From assembly GCF_001039275.2 (NCBI RefSeq), contig NZ_CP030117.1, positions 2,604,001 to 2,668,000 on the forward strand: DNA of 64,000 bases, in the 5' to 3' direction. Numbering within the stretch: position 1 is the first letter of the stretch; every line of letters begins with the position of its first letter. This DNA is from Brevibacillus brevis (GTDB lineage Bacteria > Bacillota > Bacilli > Brevibacillales > Brevibacillaceae). Of this stretch, positions 44,833 to 56,282 are shown piece by piece. Under the pieces are notes generated by a model. That model searched no databases, was not told the origin of the DNA, and saw only the letters and a list, made by a program, of their open reading frames with translations. Position numbers and translations under genes: made by a program.

Positions 44833-46284
44833 TTAATCTTTCGTCATATTCGGAGCTACACGCAGTCGAGTTGCTTGCTCATAAGCGTAGGCCAGGCGAA
44901 GAAGAGTAGGTTCCTGGAATGCCAGACCGGTCAGCATGAGGCCAAATGGCTTGCCCGCAGAAGTATAGCCAGCCGGAACCGTAATCGAAGGGTAACCAGC
45001 TTTGGCCGGGATAGCATAACCCGTACTGCCGGGGTACAAGAGGGCATCGAGTTCGTGCTCCTTCATAACAGCATCAAGGCCTTGCTTCTGTGACATTTCC
45101 AAATCGAACAGGCGATTCGCCAAATACTCAGGCTCTGTCAGTGTGCCACTTGTTAGCTCGGATTCTTCCAGTAGCTCTTGCCCATATAGCAGGGCTTGTT
45201 CTTCATGAGCCCGATTAAAAGCAATGACATCCTGTAAGGAGCGGATCGGGTAGGAGGCTGGTAACGTTTTTAAGTACGCATTTACCCCAACCTTGAATTC
45301 ATGTACGAGAACATGTCTATCCCACTCGGCATTTTCTGTCGGAATGGTGACCGCATCTACGACAGTTGCGCCAGCCTCTTTGAGCTTTTCAATAGCTGCT
45401 TCATACAAGGCGATTTCTTCGTTTTCACACTCAGCCAAAAACCTGGAGCGTACAACGCCGATGCGCGCACCCCGCAATCCATCTGCATCGAGGAAGGGGA
45501 GGTAATCAGTATGCGCGAGACCCTCGCTTTTTCCAGTCACCGGATCCTTTTCATCTATGCCAGTAAGCGCGCCAAGCAAAATAGCTGCATCTGTCACGGT
45601 TCTTGCCATCGGTCCGGCTGTGTCTTGGCTATGGGAAATCGGGATGATACCCGAACGGCTGATTAAGCCAACAGTAGGTTTGATTCCCACGAGCGAATTT
45701 TGTTCTGCTGGATGGAGAATCGACCCAGAAGTCTCCGTACCGACTGCCACAACAGCAAAACCTGCGGCAATCCCAGCAGCCGACCCCGAGCTAGACCCGC
45801 CGACATCGAGTACACCAGGACCGTATGGGTTCAACACTTGTCCACCGCGCGAGCTGTAGCCATCTGGCATGTCATTGGAGATAAAGTTAGCCCATTCCGT
45901 CAGATTGGTTTTCCCTAAAATAACCGCGCCCGCCTCTCGGAGCTTGGTAACGACGAATGCATCCGCAGAGGCAAACGAATCAGCTAAAGCTAGAGCTCCA
46001 GCCGTCGTGTGCATCTTGTCAGATGTCGCAATGTTATCCTTAATCAATACAGGGATACCGTGAAGCGACCCACGACTGCCTGACACCGCTCGTTCTCGAT
46101 CCAGTGACTCTGCGATCGCTAGTGCATCTGGATTTAGCTCACAAATGGCGTTGATTCGGATGCCTTGTTTGTTGTAGGTGGCAATCCGCTGTAAAAAGGA
46201 GAGAGTCAATTCCCGCGAAGTCGTGGTTCCAGCTGTCATTGCAGTTTGCCATTCGAGAATGCTCGTTTCATGAATCACTGACAT
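44833..46284 (-). CDS. Amidase (amidase signature family)
   Basis: A 483-residue amidase. The Ser-cisSer-Lys triad is visible: Lys in GIPVLIKDNIAT, cis-Ser in DVGGSSSGSAAGIAAG, nucleophile Ser in GTETSGSILHPA. The order and the closing GLMLTGLAFQEPTLL fit amidases that act on small amides, not GatA. ATG after AAAGGGG. The signature SSSGSAAG with GPGVLDVGG resembles B. subtilis YedL-type proteins. Cytosolic; substrate unknown. Confidence 0.88.
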   Translation of the reverse strand: MSVIHETSILEWQTAMTAGTTTSRELTLSFLQRIATYNKQGIRINAICELNPDALAIAESLDRERAVSGSRGSLHGIPVLIKDNIATSDKMHTTAGALALADSFASADAFVVTKLREAGAVILGKTNLTEWANFISNDMPDGYSSRGGQVLNPYGPGVLDVGGSSSGSAAGIAAGFAVVAVGTETSGSILHPAEQNSLVGIKPTVGLISRSGIIPISHSQDTAGPMARTVTDAAILLGALTGIDEKDPVTGKSEGLAHTDYLPFLDADGLRGARIGVVRSRFLAECENEEIALYEAAIEKLKEAGATVVDAVTIPTENAEWDRHVLVHEFKVGVNAYLKTLPASYPIRSLQDVIAFNRAHEEQALLYGQELLEESELTSGTLTEPEYLANRLFDLEMSQKQGLDAVMKEHELDALLYPGSTGYAIPAKAGYPSITVPAGYTSAGKPFGLMLTGLAFQEPTLLRLAYAYEQATRLRVAPNMTKD

Positions 46285-46374
46285 AATGTATCCCCTTTTG
46301 CGAATGATTTGATTTTTATTATAGTACCAAATTCAGGGAAAGGGAATGAGAGGGGAGTGTGAGCCTTTTACCTA

Positions 46375-46412
46375 TAAAAAACAAGCTGACTCTACGAGAG
46401 AATCAGCTTGTT
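46375..46412 (-). terminator. Terminator after trhO
   Basis: On the minus strand ACAAGCTGATTCTC pairs with GAGTCAGCTTGT around five bases, followed by six T. Confidence 0.88.
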
Positions 46413-46427
46413 TGTATTTGTACCAAA

Positions 46428-47372
46428 TTATGCGTTTGATCCAGCAGCTTCCAGCTTCGCTTTTTCTTCCGCTTCTACATAACGGTTGCGAGGGTGCTCG
46501 CGGCATTCATCGGAGCAAGAACGCTTGAATTTTGTCTCACATTCTGTGCAGCAGAAGTGCTGCTTGTTGCAGAATGGGTTGGCGCAGTTTACATAGCGGT
46601 CTTCGACAGTACCGCAGTAATGGCAACGGCCAATGACGACGTCTTCTTCGGTATGATTGATCGGTACGGAGATGCGCTCGTCAAACACGTAGCATTTTCC
46701 ATCCCACAGGCGCCCTTGGACTTCTGGATCTTTACCATACGTGACAATTCCGCCCTCAAGATGGTACACATTTTCAAAACCTTGTTGCAGCAAGATACCT
46801 GTCAGCTTTTCGCAACGAATACCGCCTGTGCAGTAGGTGAGGACTTTTTTATCCTTGAACTGGCTCATGTTTTCACGAATCCACTCAGGGAACTCACGGG
46901 ATGAATCCACTTCAGGGCGAATCGCACCACGGAAATGTCCCAAATCGTATTCGTAGTAGTTGCGACCGTCAAGGATCACGACGTCTTCTTCCTGCATCAT
47001 TTCGTACCATTCTTTTGGATTCAGATAGGTTCCGACTAATTTATTCGGATCAACATCTTCCTCCAAACGCCAGGTTACCAACTCTTTTTTCGGGCGTACA
47101 AACATTTTTTTGAACGCATGTTCTTCCGACTCATCTATTTTAAACCACATATCACTAAAACGTGGATCTTTTCGCACATATTCCATGTAGGCGTCAGTTT
47201 GCTCAATCGTTCCGGATACGGTTCCATTAATGCCTTCCGGCGCTACGATAATCCGCCCTTTCAGCCCGTTATCCTTGCAAAATTGCAAGTGCTCGGCTGC
47301 GTACTCCTCATAATTTTCAATAGGAGTATACTTGTAATACAACAAAATGCGATATGGTTTTTGTACTTGCAA
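46428..47372 (-). CDS. trhO: tRNA uridine(34) hydroxylase, rhodanese-related (TrhO/YbfQ)
   Basis: A 314-residue protein that forms 5-hydroxyuridine at tRNA position 34 in an oxygen-dependent way. N-terminal ferredoxin-like part ([16 protein letters not shown]), rhodanese domain with active Cys in [14 protein letters not shown], then a Cys-rich C-terminal part ([23 protein letters not shown]) that probably binds zinc. TTG at 47372 is chosen because GGTGG lies nine bases upstream and the N-terminus then fits the family. A terminator follows. Confidence 0.92.
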   Translation of the reverse strand: MQVQKPYRILLYYKYTPIENYEEYAAEHLQFCKDNGLKGRIIVAPEGINGTVSGTIEQTDAYMEYVRKDPRFSDMWFKIDESEEHAFKKMFVRPKKELVTWRLEEDVDPNKLVGTYLNPKEWYEMMQEEDVVILDGRNYYEYDLGHFRGAIRPEVDSSREFPEWIRENMSQFKDKKVLTYCTGGIRCEKLTGILLQQGFENVYHLEGGIVTYGKDPEVQGRLWDGKCYVFDERISVPINHTEEDVVIGRCHYCGTVEDRYVNCANPFCNKQHFCCTECETKFKRSCSDECREHPRNRYVEAEEKAKLEAAGSNA

Positions 47373-47480
47373 GGTACAATTCCACCTTTCTTTTTTCAAT
47401 TGTGATTTTAGATGCAACGGTGATTATATCACATCCCATTGTTAAAAGCGCTGAAAAAGAAAGGGATTTGTGAGGTTTTT

Positions 47481-47555
47481 ATGAAAATCGGTGCTTCTTG
47501 CTGGAAGTGGATGCATCCTGTAAACTATGAATGGTATTCTGCTGACAGGCTATAG
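47481..47555 (+). CDS. Possible 24-codon leader frame before dut
   Basis: ATG with GTGAGG five bases upstream; 24 codons ending in a TAG that overlaps the dut ribosome site (TAGAGGAGAG). It contains two Cys/Trp-rich spots (SCWKW). Coupling of translation into dut is possible, but codon evidence is too short to be sure. Confidence 0.25.
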   Translation: MKIGASCWKWMHPVNYEWYSADRL

Positions 47556-47569
47556 AGGAGAGACATTAC

Positions 47570-48106
47570 ATGAACATGGCAAATGAGCGCCTGGTTACAC
47601 AGGTGAAAATTAAAAAGCTCCATCAAGACGCGGTGATCCCAGCGTACGCGAGAGCAATGGACGCGGGCTTTGATCTGGTCGCGGTAGAGGATACATTGAT
47701 TGCCCCTGGACAATCTGCAAAAGTTCCAACTGGCTTGGCGTTCGCGCTTCCAGAAGGATTTGAATTGCAAGTGCGCCCTCGCTCCGGGATCAGTGCAAAA
47801 ACAAAGCTGCGTTTGTCCAATGCACCGGGGACTGTTGATGCAGGCTATCGCGGTGAAGTATGCGTACTGATGGATAACATTCGAATCGCATCCGGAAAAA
47901 ATGGCAAGGTATGTCTGGGCGCTGGCGAAAACGAAGTAACCGTTGAACAAGAAGTCGATGCACATAGCTACTTGATCAAAAAAGGGGATCGAATTGCACA
48001 AGGCGTGATTGCAATCGTTCCAGTCGCGCAGTTCGAAGTAGTCGATGAGCTCGACGAGACTGAAAGAGGAGCGGGCGGCTTCGGCAGCAGCGGTATCAAG
48101 AGCTAG
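47570..48106 (+). CDS. dut: dUTP diphosphatase
   Basis: A 178-residue trimeric-type dUTPase that cuts dUTP to dUMP. The five motifs are present in order: DAGFDLVA, RPRSGIS, GTVDAGYRGEV, KGDRIAQGVIA and RGAGGFGSSG. It is about 30 residues longer than the usual type; the extra part lies between motifs 3 and 4 (a Gly/Glu-rich insertion, IASGKNGKVCLGAGENEVTV). ATG after AGAGGAGAG. A long hairpin terminator follows. Confidence 0.93.
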   Translation: MNMANERLVTQVKIKKLHQDAVIPAYARAMDAGFDLVAVEDTLIAPGQSAKVPTGLAFALPEGFELQVRPRSGISAKTKLRLSNAPGTVDAGYRGEVCVLMDNIRIASGKNGKVCLGAGENEVTVEQEVDAHSYLIKKGDRIAQGVIAIVPVAQFEVVDELDETERGAGGFGSSGIKS

Positions 48107-48126
48107 TTCTATCGAGTAAAAATACA

Positions 48127-48187
48127 AGACCCCTGATCATCAGCCGTGTAAATGCACGTGAGCTGTTACGTCAGGGGTCTTTGTTTT
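48127..48187 (+). terminator. Terminator after dut
   Basis: AGACCCCTGA pairs with TCAGGGGTCT; the 34-base loop can pair internally (CGTG/CACG). A T-rich tail follows. Confidence 0.82.
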
Positions 48188-48197
48188 GATCATATCC

Positions 48198-48500
48198 TCA
48201 TCCTTTGGCGGATAAAAACTGGTCAATTCTCGAAAGGTCGTCAGCCGTCAACGAACGTCCATCTGCCTTGACGAATACGCAAGGTCCATAGACCCAATCT
48301 AAAAAACCGTCTGATGTGATGGGGAAATTGTTCGCTTGTACCCCGCGAGCATCTTCATTCACTACGAGGGAGATTCCCTCCAGATGGTCATCTTCCACGA
48401 CCTCATAGTCACCACCCACCAGTTCCTGTAGTTCATCCGTCCCAGCGATTTCTCGAACAACTGCATGTTCATGCGGAAGCTTTATGTATACCGTAGTCAA
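48198..48500 (-). CDS. Small DUF3846-like protein
   Basis: A 100-residue protein with the pattern LQELVGGDYEVVEDDHLEGISLVVNE, split here as ELVGGDYEVV and ISLVVNEDA, then YGPCVFVK. This order resembles DUF3846 proteins, found in phages and bacteria; function unknown. TTG 48500 is chosen because GGAG lies nine bases upstream; an earlier TTG at 48506 is too close to it. Confidence 0.65.
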   Translation of the reverse strand: MTTVYIKLPHEHAVVREIAGTDELQELVGGDYEVVEDDHLEGISLVVNEDARGVQANNFPITSDGFLDWVYGPCVFVKADGRSLTADDLSRIDQFLSAKG

Positions 48501-48649
48501 GCGCAATCACTCCTTCTGACATCTATCATAACGTATGACGAATGAATTGTGCGATAGGGGAGCGGATGCCTGTTGGTGTGTTGGTTATCCTAATGATTGA
48601 GATTGAAGAAGCGTCCGTATTGATACTTTCAGCCTGAGGGGACATGCTG

Positions 48650-49876
48650 ATGATATTCGTGACCGGAAAATTGTATTGGCCAGAAACATTGCCAACGCCA
48701 CCCCTCTATCCCTCTCTGGCCGAGGATGTGAAGTGTGATGTCCTGATCATTGGTGGCGGAGAGGCAGGAGCACTCGTTTCCTATTATTTGAAGCAGCATG
48801 ATATGGACGTCATCCTCGTGGATAAACGGCGGGTGAGTGGGGGCAGCAGCAGCGCTAACACGGGTTTGCTGCAAATATGCAACGATAAAACATTGACAGC
48901 CTGTATCCATTCGTTCGGTGAGCAAAAAGGAGCTCGTTTTTACGAATTGACGAGGCAGGCTGTTGATGAATTGGAAAAAATCTCTGGGCAGCTAGACCAA
49001 TCTCCAGATTACATAAGGCGTGATAGCTTGTATTATGCAAGTGAACCAGCCGATGCGGAGAGCTTGCGGACAGAGTACCAGTTATTGAAGAAGTACGGCT
49101 TTCCGGTCACGTATTTGGAGCGACGGGATATAGAGAAGCGATTCTCTTTTTCGAAGGAAGGGGCTATTTATTCCAAGGGAGATGCGGAGCTCAATCCGTA
49201 CAAATTTGCCAACGGTGTGATCGCCCACTCTGTGAAAAAAGGGATGCGTGTATACGAAAACACGGAAGTTGTGCATCAAAAAGTACAGGATGGAGGGCTT
49301 TTGGTCTATACCAAAAGTGGGCACACTATCAAGTGCAGGCGTGCCGTGTTTGCCACTGGCTACGAAGCACAAACCATGAAGCGCAATGCCAACGCCGTGA
49401 TTTCAAGCTCGTTTTCCATCGTGACCAATCAAGTCGAAGCGTTTCCGGGCTGGCCACAAGCATGTTTAATTTGGGAAACAGCCCGTCCATACTTGTATAT
49501 CCGTACTTGTCCGGAAGGGAGAATCATCGTCGGAGGACTCGATGAGCCGTTGAACGACTTACAAAAGAAGGATGCTTCCAGTCTGAAGAAGCGGGATCAT
49601 TTGCTCGCAAAGATTCAAGAGTTATTTCCACAGATTCCAATGCGAGCCGAATATTATTGGGGAGCGACTTTTGTCGATACCCATGACGGACTCCCGCTGT
49701 TTGGGGAGCAGGAAGGCTATCCGCACTGCTTGTTCCTACTAGGTTACGGTGGGAACGGAACCGTCTATTCGACCATCGGGGCCCAAATCATCCGTGATCT
49801 GATTACAAAAGGAAGTCATTCGGACGCTGATCTTTTTGCTTTTAAACGGATGAAATATGCCAGTGTCACCATCTGA
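48650..49876 (+). CDS. FAD-dependent oxidoreductase (DAO family)
   Basis: A 408-residue flavoprotein. FAD site VLIIGGGEAGALVSYYL with VDKRRVSGGSSSANTGLLQ, and the C-terminal GGLDEPL and LFLLGYGGNGTVYSTIGA typical of D-amino-acid-oxidase-type enzymes. The N-terminal start LYWPETLP resembles glycine/gamma-glutamylputrescine oxidase-like proteins. ATG 48650 fits GAGGGG eight bases upstream better than ATG 48644. Substrate unknown. Confidence 0.86.
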   Translation: MIFVTGKLYWPETLPTPPLYPSLAEDVKCDVLIIGGGEAGALVSYYLKQHDMDVILVDKRRVSGGSSSANTGLLQICNDKTLTACIHSFGEQKGARFYELTRQAVDELEKISGQLDQSPDYIRRDSLYYASEPADAESLRTEYQLLKKYGFPVTYLERRDIEKRFSFSKEGAIYSKGDAELNPYKFANGVIAHSVKKGMRVYENTEVVHQKVQDGGLLVYTKSGHTIKCRRAVFATGYEAQTMKRNANAVISSSFSIVTNQVEAFPGWPQACLIWETARPYLYIRTCPEGRIIVGGLDEPLNDLQKKDASSLKKRDHLLAKIQELFPQIPMRAEYYWGATFVDTHDGLPLFGEQEGYPHCLFLLGYGGNGTVYSTIGAQIIRDLITKGSHSDADLFAFKRMKYASVTI

Positions 49877-49882
49877 TCGAAA

Positions 49883-49917
49883 AAGCTTTCCCATTCAACG
49901 GGAGGGCTTATTTTTTT
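49883..49917 (+). terminator. Terminator after DAO-type gene
   Basis: AAGCTTTCCC pairs with GGGAGGGCTT (with G-T pairs), followed by seven T. Confidence 0.8.
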
Positions 49918-50012
49918 GAAAATGTCAGAACGGGCGGGCCCAAATTTGCTGAATGGGCAAGTAACATTTGAACGTGGCCTACCTGCCTAGCATAGGGTAG
50001 ATGGAAATATCG

Positions 50013-50040
50013 TTGACAGGAATAAAAAGGCAGGTATAAT
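50013..50040 (+). promoter_or_regulatory. Strong sigma-A promoter of sulfate operon
   Basis: TTGACA, 16 bases, TATAAT: both hexamers are perfect consensus. A promoter this strong needs repression when sulfur is plentiful; the inverted repeat just after it is a candidate site. Confidence 0.88.
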
Positions 50041-50052
50041 CTTCAATAACAG

Positions 50053-50072
50053 AGTATTCCGAGTAAAATACT
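50053..50072. promoter_or_regulatory. Inverted repeat overlapping the transcribed start; candidate operator
   Basis: AGTATT and AATACT separated by eight bases, 13 bases after the -10. Well placed to block transcription; CymR-type control is a guess only. Confidence 0.4.
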
Positions 50073-50103
50073 ATAGATTAAAAGAGGAGTGAAGGTGAGC
50101 TGT

Positions 50104-51165
50104 ATGAAAACCACGAAAGGCAAGGTCCAGACGATCCTGCAACGCGTAGGAATCGTTGCTATGGCGGCAGCTATGGCAGGCTGCTCGGCTGCCGCACCAG
50201 CAGAAACAGGTAATGGAGCGGCGGGCAGCAACTCTACGGTAGAGCTGCTCAATGTTTCCTACGATCCGACGCGAGAGTTTTACCAAGATATCAACAAGGA
50301 GTTTGCCTTAGAGTGGCAACAAAAGACAGGTCAAACCGTGACGATCAAGCAATCACATGGCGGGTCAGGCAAGCAATCGCGCTCCGTCATTGATGGTTTG
50401 GAAGCAGATGTAGTCACCCTTGCCCTCGCTTATGATATTGACGCGATTGCCGAACGCGGTCTGATTCCTGCTGATTGGCAAAAGAAGCTCTCGGACAACA
50501 GCTCGCCTTATACCTCCACGATTGTGTTTCTCGTGCGAAAAGGCAATCCGAAGCAAATCAAAGATTGGGATGATTTGATCAAGCCTGGTATCGCCGTGAT
50601 CACACCGAACCCGAAAACGTCTGGGGGAGCCAGATGGAATTACTTGGCTGCCTGGGGTTATGCTCTGAAGACAAATGGGGGAGATGAAGCGAAGGCACAA
50701 GAATTCGTGGCACAATTGTTTAAAAATGTACCCGTCCTCGATTCTGGTGCACGTGGTTCGACCACTACATTTGTCGAACGTGGCATTGGGGATGTACTGA
50801 TTGCATGGGAAAACGAAGCGTATCTTGCGGTCAATGAACTAGGGAAAGACAAGTTTGAGATTGTGAATCCGTCCTTGAGCATTTTGGCTGAACCGCCTGT
50901 CACCATCGTTGACAAATACGCTGACAAGCACAAGACAAAAGAAGCAGCGGAAGCATACCTTCAGTTCCTGTATAGCAAAAAAGGCCAAGAGCTCGCAGCC
51001 AAGCACTATTACCGTCCACGTTCACAGGAAGTACTCAAAGCACATACACCCGCATTCCCTGACATCCAATTGTTTACTATCGATGAGTTGTTTGGTGGCT
51101 GGACGAAAGCACAAAAGACTCATTTTGCAGATCAAGGCGTCTTCGATCAACTTTATAAACCATAG
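50104..51165 (+). CDS. sbp: Sulfate-binding lipoprotein
   Basis: A 353-residue substrate-binding protein of the sulfate/thiosulfate ABC importer. Signal peptide with lipobox MAGC (about Cys25). Family stretches: [38 protein letters not shown] and [16 protein letters not shown]. It captures sulfate outside the membrane and hands it to CysT/CysW. ATG 50104 follows AAGGTGAG; an earlier GTG is in frame but less well placed. First gene of the operon. Confidence 0.94.
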   Translation: MKTTKGKVQTILQRVGIVAMAAAMAGCSAAAPAETGNGAAGSNSTVELLNVSYDPTREFYQDINKEFALEWQQKTGQTVTIKQSHGGSGKQSRSVIDGLEADVVTLALAYDIDAIAERGLIPADWQKKLSDNSSPYTSTIVFLVRKGNPKQIKDWDDLIKPGIAVITPNPKTSGGARWNYLAAWGYALKTNGGDEAKAQEFVAQLFKNVPVLDSGARGSTTTFVERGIGDVLIAWENEAYLAVNELGKDKFEIVNPSLSILAEPPVTIVDKYADKHKTKEAAEAYLQFLYSKKGQELAAKHYYRPRSQEVLKAHTPAFPDIQLFTIDELFGGWTKAQKTHFADQGVFDQLYKP

Positions 51166-51195
51166 ACCTACACTTTCCTCAGAGGAGTTACCTTC

Positions 51196-52032
51196 ATGAG
51201 AAAATCATTTCGCAACAGAGGGTTCTTGCCTGGCTTTGGCATGACCATGGGGTATACCATCATCTACCTGAGTCTTCTGGTACTAATCCCTCTGTCTGTC
51301 TTGTTTTTAAAAGCTTCGACGATGAGTTGGGAGCAATTCATTGGGACGATAATGGATACGAGGGTCCTTGCCTCTATTCGTGTGAGTATTATGACTTCTT
51401 TTTTCGCGGCTTGTCTCAATGCAGTGTTTGGTGTCTTGGTGGCTTGGGTATTGGTACGCTATCAGTTTGCGGGGAAGCGGATCATTGACGGCATAGTTGA
51501 TCTGCCATTTGCTTTACCTACCGCTGTAGGCGGAATTGCCCTGACTTCTATTTACGCTGAGAATGGCTGGATCGGACAGTATCTGGCGGAGTGGGGGATC
51601 AAGGTTGCGTACACTCCCATCGGTATATGGGTTGCCCTAACATTCATCGGTCTTCCTTTTGTTGTTAGAACCGTCCAGCCAGTGTTGCAGGATTGGGATT
51701 TGCAAATGGAGGAAGCGGCGGCAACGTTGGGCGCTACCCGATGGAATACATTTTGGCGGGTGGTGTTGCCGCATCTGTTACCGGCGATTATTACGGGTTT
51801 TGCGCTCGCTTTTGCCAGAGCATTGGGAGAGTATGGCTCCGTCGTGTTCATCTCCGGGAACATGCCGTTGAAAACAGAGATTGTGCCCCTCTTGATTATG
51901 ACCAAGCTGGAACAGTTTGACTATGCAGGCGCTACGGCAATTGCAACGGTCATGCTAGTGATTTCCTTTATCATGCTTTTGATCATCAACTACTTGCAAT
52001 GGAAAATCAATAAATTCGATGCGGCCCGTTAG
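51196..52032 (+). CDS. cysT: Sulfate ABC transporter permease CysT
   Basis: A 278-residue permease with about six membrane spans. The EAA loop that meets the ATPase is EEAAATLGATRWNTFWRVVLP, here cited in part as AAATLGATRWNTFW. DLPFALPTAVGGIAL is typical of CysT. ATG follows AGAGGAG. It lies 30 bases after sbp and 12 bases before cysW. Confidence 0.95.
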   Translation: MRKSFRNRGFLPGFGMTMGYTIIYLSLLVLIPLSVLFLKASTMSWEQFIGTIMDTRVLASIRVSIMTSFFAACLNAVFGVLVAWVLVRYQFAGKRIIDGIVDLPFALPTAVGGIALTSIYAENGWIGQYLAEWGIKVAYTPIGIWVALTFIGLPFVVRTVQPVLQDWDLQMEEAAATLGATRWNTFWRVVLPHLLPAIITGFALAFARALGEYGSVVFISGNMPLKTEIVPLLIMTKLEQFDYAGATAIATVMLVISFIMLLIINYLQWKINKFDAAR

Positions 52033-52044
52033 GAGGTATTACGG

Positions 52045-52911
52045 ATGAAGCATTTGACGGAGCCAGCCTATATCCGATGGACACTGATTATCGTGGCCAT
52101 GCTCTTCCTTGGCTTGTTTTTGATCCTGCCGCTAGTCGCTGTTTTTACAGAAGCATTTCGACAAGGAGCGGAGGTGTTCGTGGCGTCCATTACAGAGGAG
52201 GAAACGTTATCCGCTGTCAAGCTCACCTTGCTTGTCGCAGCTATTAGCGTACCGCTGAATGTAACGTTCGGGATCGCGGCTGCATGGGCCATTGCCAAGT
52301 TTTCGTTCCCGGGTAAAAATGTGTTGCTTACGTTGATTGACTTGCCATTTGCCGTGTCGCCAGTCATTGCCGGCCTGATTTTTGTCCTCTTGTTTGGGAG
52401 TCAAGGTGTGGCAGCGCCCTTACTTGCGGCGTGGGATCTCAAAATTATATTTGCGGTTCCAGGTATCGTGCTCGCGACGACCTTTGTTACCTTTCCGTTC
52501 GTCGCTCGTGAACTGATTCCGGTCATGGAAGCGCAGGGAAGAGACGAAGAGGAAGCAGCAGTCTCGCTCGGAGCAAGTGGCTGGAAAACATTTTTACGCG
52601 TCACGCTGCCAAACGTAAAATGGGGACTCCTGTACGGAGTCATTTTGTGTAATGCCCGCGCCATGGGTGAATTCGGGGCAGTATCCGTCGTTTCCGGTCA
52701 TATCCGAGGCATGACCAATACGCTCCCGTTGCATGTGGAGATTCTCTACAACGAATATCAATTCGCTGCTGCCTTTGCGGTAGCCACCTTGCTTGCTGCC
52801 TTAGCCTTGGTGACGCTTATTCTGAAAAGCTTGATCGAGTGGAAAACCGAGCGGCAGGCAAAGCTGGATGAGGAACAACACTACGACGTGACAGGAGAGA
52901 GAGCCGGATGA
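52045..52911 (+). CDS. cysW: Sulfate ABC transporter permease CysW
   Basis: A 288-residue permease, partner of Cys[21 protein letters not shown] and the EAA loop [20 protein letters not shown] are family marks; [20 protein letters not shown] is near the end. ATG after AGGAGG. Its last four bases overlap the cysA start (ATGA). Confidence 0.95.
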   Translation: MKHLTEPAYIRWTLIIVAMLFLGLFLILPLVAVFTEAFRQGAEVFVASITEEETLSAVKLTLLVAAISVPLNVTFGIAAAWAIAKFSFPGKNVLLTLIDLPFAVSPVIAGLIFVLLFGSQGVAAPLLAAWDLKIIFAVPGIVLATTFVTFPFVARELIPVMEAQGRDEEEAAVSLGASGWKTFLRVTLPNVKWGLLYGVILCNARAMGEFGAVSVVSGHIRGMTNTLPLHVEILYNEYQFAAAFAVATLLAALALVTLILKSLIEWKTERQAKLDEEQHYDVTGERAG

Positions 52912-54029
52912 GTATCGAGGTAGTGAACATTACGAAGTCATATAAAAGCTTTACGGCGCTGAAAAATGTGAATCTGCATATCCCGGAAGGCGAACTCGTA
53001 GCGCTTCTCGGGCCTTCCGGATCGGGAAAGACGACGCTTTTGCGTCTCATCGCTGGACTGGAGCAACCGCAGGAGGGGAGCATTCTCTTTCACGGAGAGG
53101 ATAATACGAACCGCGACGTGCGCGAGCGGCAGGTTGGATTTGTTTTTCAACATTACGCCTTGTTTCGGCATATGAACATCTTTGACAACATTGCGTTTGG
53201 ATTGTCCGTTCGCTCCCGCAAAACACGACCGAGCAAGGAAGAAATCAGTGAAAAGGTTCATTCGCTGTTAAAACTCGTGCAGCTAGAAGGTCTCGCACAT
53301 CGCTATCCCTCACAGCTATCTGGTGGGCAGCGCCAGCGTGTTGCATTGGCGAGGGCGTTGGCAGTGGAACCAAAATTTTTGCTGCTGGATGAACCATTTG
53401 GCGCTTTGGATACGAAAGTGAGACAGGAGCTGCGTCGTTGGCTCCGTCATCTACACGGGAAGCTCGGGCTGACGATTTTGTTCGTCACACACGATCAGGA
53501 GGAAGCAATGGAATTGGCGGATCAGGTTGTTGTGATGAATGAAGGGCGAGTGGAGCAGGTAGGATCGCCCGAAGAAATTTATCATCATCCGGCGAATCCG
53601 TTTGTGTATAGCTTTCTGGGGCGAGTCAATCTGTTTCACGGACGAATCCAAAATGGCAAAATCAAGCTTGGTGAGGCAGAGTTCGAGACGGATTGGAAGG
53701 ATAAAGGCGTGGAGGCTCCCGCTGTCGGATACATGCGTCCACATGATGTAGAGATATCGTTGCGACCGCCTGAGGGGAAGTCTGCCAGATCTGTTCAGGC
53801 CGAGATTAACCATATTTCGCTCTTGGGCCCAATTGTTCGCCTTGACCTGAAGCGTTTGGACACGGAGGAGGTGTTTGAGGCAGAGATGAGCAGGCAGCGC
53901 TTTATGGAGTTGAACGTAGAAGAGGAGAGCATTGTGTATGTGACATTGCACAATGTATCGATCTATGTGGATTCACAGCCGGTACAGACACATCGCCCTG
54001 CACGCGTTCCGTTGCAGGCCAGTGTTTGA
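52908..54029 (+). CDS. cysA: Sulfate ABC transporter ATPase CysA
   Basis: A 373-residue ATPase that drives sulfate import. Walker [11 protein letters not shown], signature [15 protein letters not shown], Walker [13 protein letters not shown]-loop VTHDQEEAM; a TOBE-like regulatory domain follows (about 240-350). Overlaps cysW by ATGA. A strong terminator follows, which closes the sbp-cysT-cysW-cysA unit. Confidence 0.95.
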   Translation: MSIEVVNITKSYKSFTALKNVNLHIPEGELVALLGPSGSGKTTLLRLIAGLEQPQEGSILFHGEDNTNRDVRERQVGFVFQHYALFRHMNIFDNIAFGLSVRSRKTRPSKEEISEKVHSLLKLVQLEGLAHRYPSQLSGGQRQRVALARALAVEPKFLLLDEPFGALDTKVRQELRRWLRHLHGKLGLTILFVTHDQEEAMELADQVVVMNEGRVEQVGSPEEIYHHPANPFVYSFLGRVNLFHGRIQNGKIKLGEAEFETDWKDKGVEAPAVGYMRPHDVEISLRPPEGKSARSVQAEINHISLLGPIVRLDLKRLDTEEVFEAEMSRQRFMELNVEEESIVYVTLHNVSIYVDSQPVQTHRPARVPLQASV

Positions 54030-54046
54030 TCCGATTTAATGAAAAT

Positions 54047-54079
54047 AAACCGGTCTGCATATGCCGCAGGCCGGTTTTT
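54047..54079 (+). terminator. Terminator of sulfate operon
   Basis: AAACCGGTCTGC pairs with GCAGGCCGGTTT around six bases, with five T. Confidence 0.9.
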
Positions 54080-54094
54080 GATGGAGTCACTAAG

Positions 54095-54211
54095 CTATTC
54101 GCCGCGTTGCTTGGAGCGTGTCTGTTCTTTGCTAATTGTGTTCGATCTACGGGTTTGCGAAGGGTTTTCTTTCTTTCCCATCTCATTTTTGACACCATTT
54201 TGCTTGGACAT
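54095..54211 (-). CDS. 38-residue basic protein, unknown (SASP-like composition)
   Basis: A short gene with an excellent ribosome site (AAGGAGG, eight bases before ATG). The product begins MSKQNGVKNEMGKKENPS and ends KEQTRSKQRGE; it is rich in Lys, Arg, Gln, Asn, Ser and Glu and lacks aromatic residues. Such composition is found in minor small acid-soluble spore proteins, but no named family was recognised. The rest of the 54030-54380 gap holds the sulfate-operon terminator and the promoter of the ABC-F gene. Confidence 0.6.
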   Translation of the reverse strand: MSKQNGVKNEMGKKENPSQTRRSNTISKEQTRSKQRGE

Positions 54212-54312
54212 TTCTTAAGCCTCCTTTTCACTGGATTGCCATGGTAGTTTTCCCTGCCAAAGTCCATTTCATGAATCCAGTATTTTTTGCTGTGCGCGAA
54301 AACGTTTACCTT

Positions 54313-55994
<1,682 letters not shown>

Positions 55995-56010
55995 GTTGCT
56001 ACGCACATAT

Positions 56011-56052
56011 AAAAAGCCCTTGACTTCACACAGTTGAAGTCAGGGGCTTTTT
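56011..56052. terminator. Bidirectional terminator
   Basis: AAAAAGCCC-TGACTTC pairs with GAAGTCA-GGGCTTTTT; serves the ABC-F gene and the minus-strand gene that converges on it. Confidence 0.9.
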
Positions 56053-56053
56053 C

Positions 56054-56239
56054 TCATGTTACGGGGTCTTCCACGAACTCGATTTTGTTAAGGAACGCTT
56101 CCTTGCTCGAGAAAATAACGCGTTCCTTTCGCGGGGAAGTAAAGAACACCACGATATACTGGTCATCTATGTATTCTACCGTGCCTCGTTTCTTTGGTCT
56201 TTGTATGGTCTTCACGGGTTTATTCAACCATTCGTTCAT
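56054..56239 (-). CDS. 61-residue conserved-looking small protein
   Basis: A short gene with TAGGAGGAACAACAG before its ATG, a very good ribosome site. The product is mixed charge with a small beta-rich core (GTVEYIDDQYIVVFFTSPRK), cytosolic. No family recognised. It lies 43 bases after pucR on the same strand and before a terminator, so it is probably the last gene of that transcript. Confidence 0.65.
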   Translation of the reverse strand: MNEWLNKPVKTIQRPKKRGTVEYIDDQYIVVFFTSPRKERVIFSSKEAFLNKIEFVEDPVT

Positions 56240-56282
56240 CTGTTGTTCCTCCTACCTAGCTTTCCCATTCATTATACCAAGA

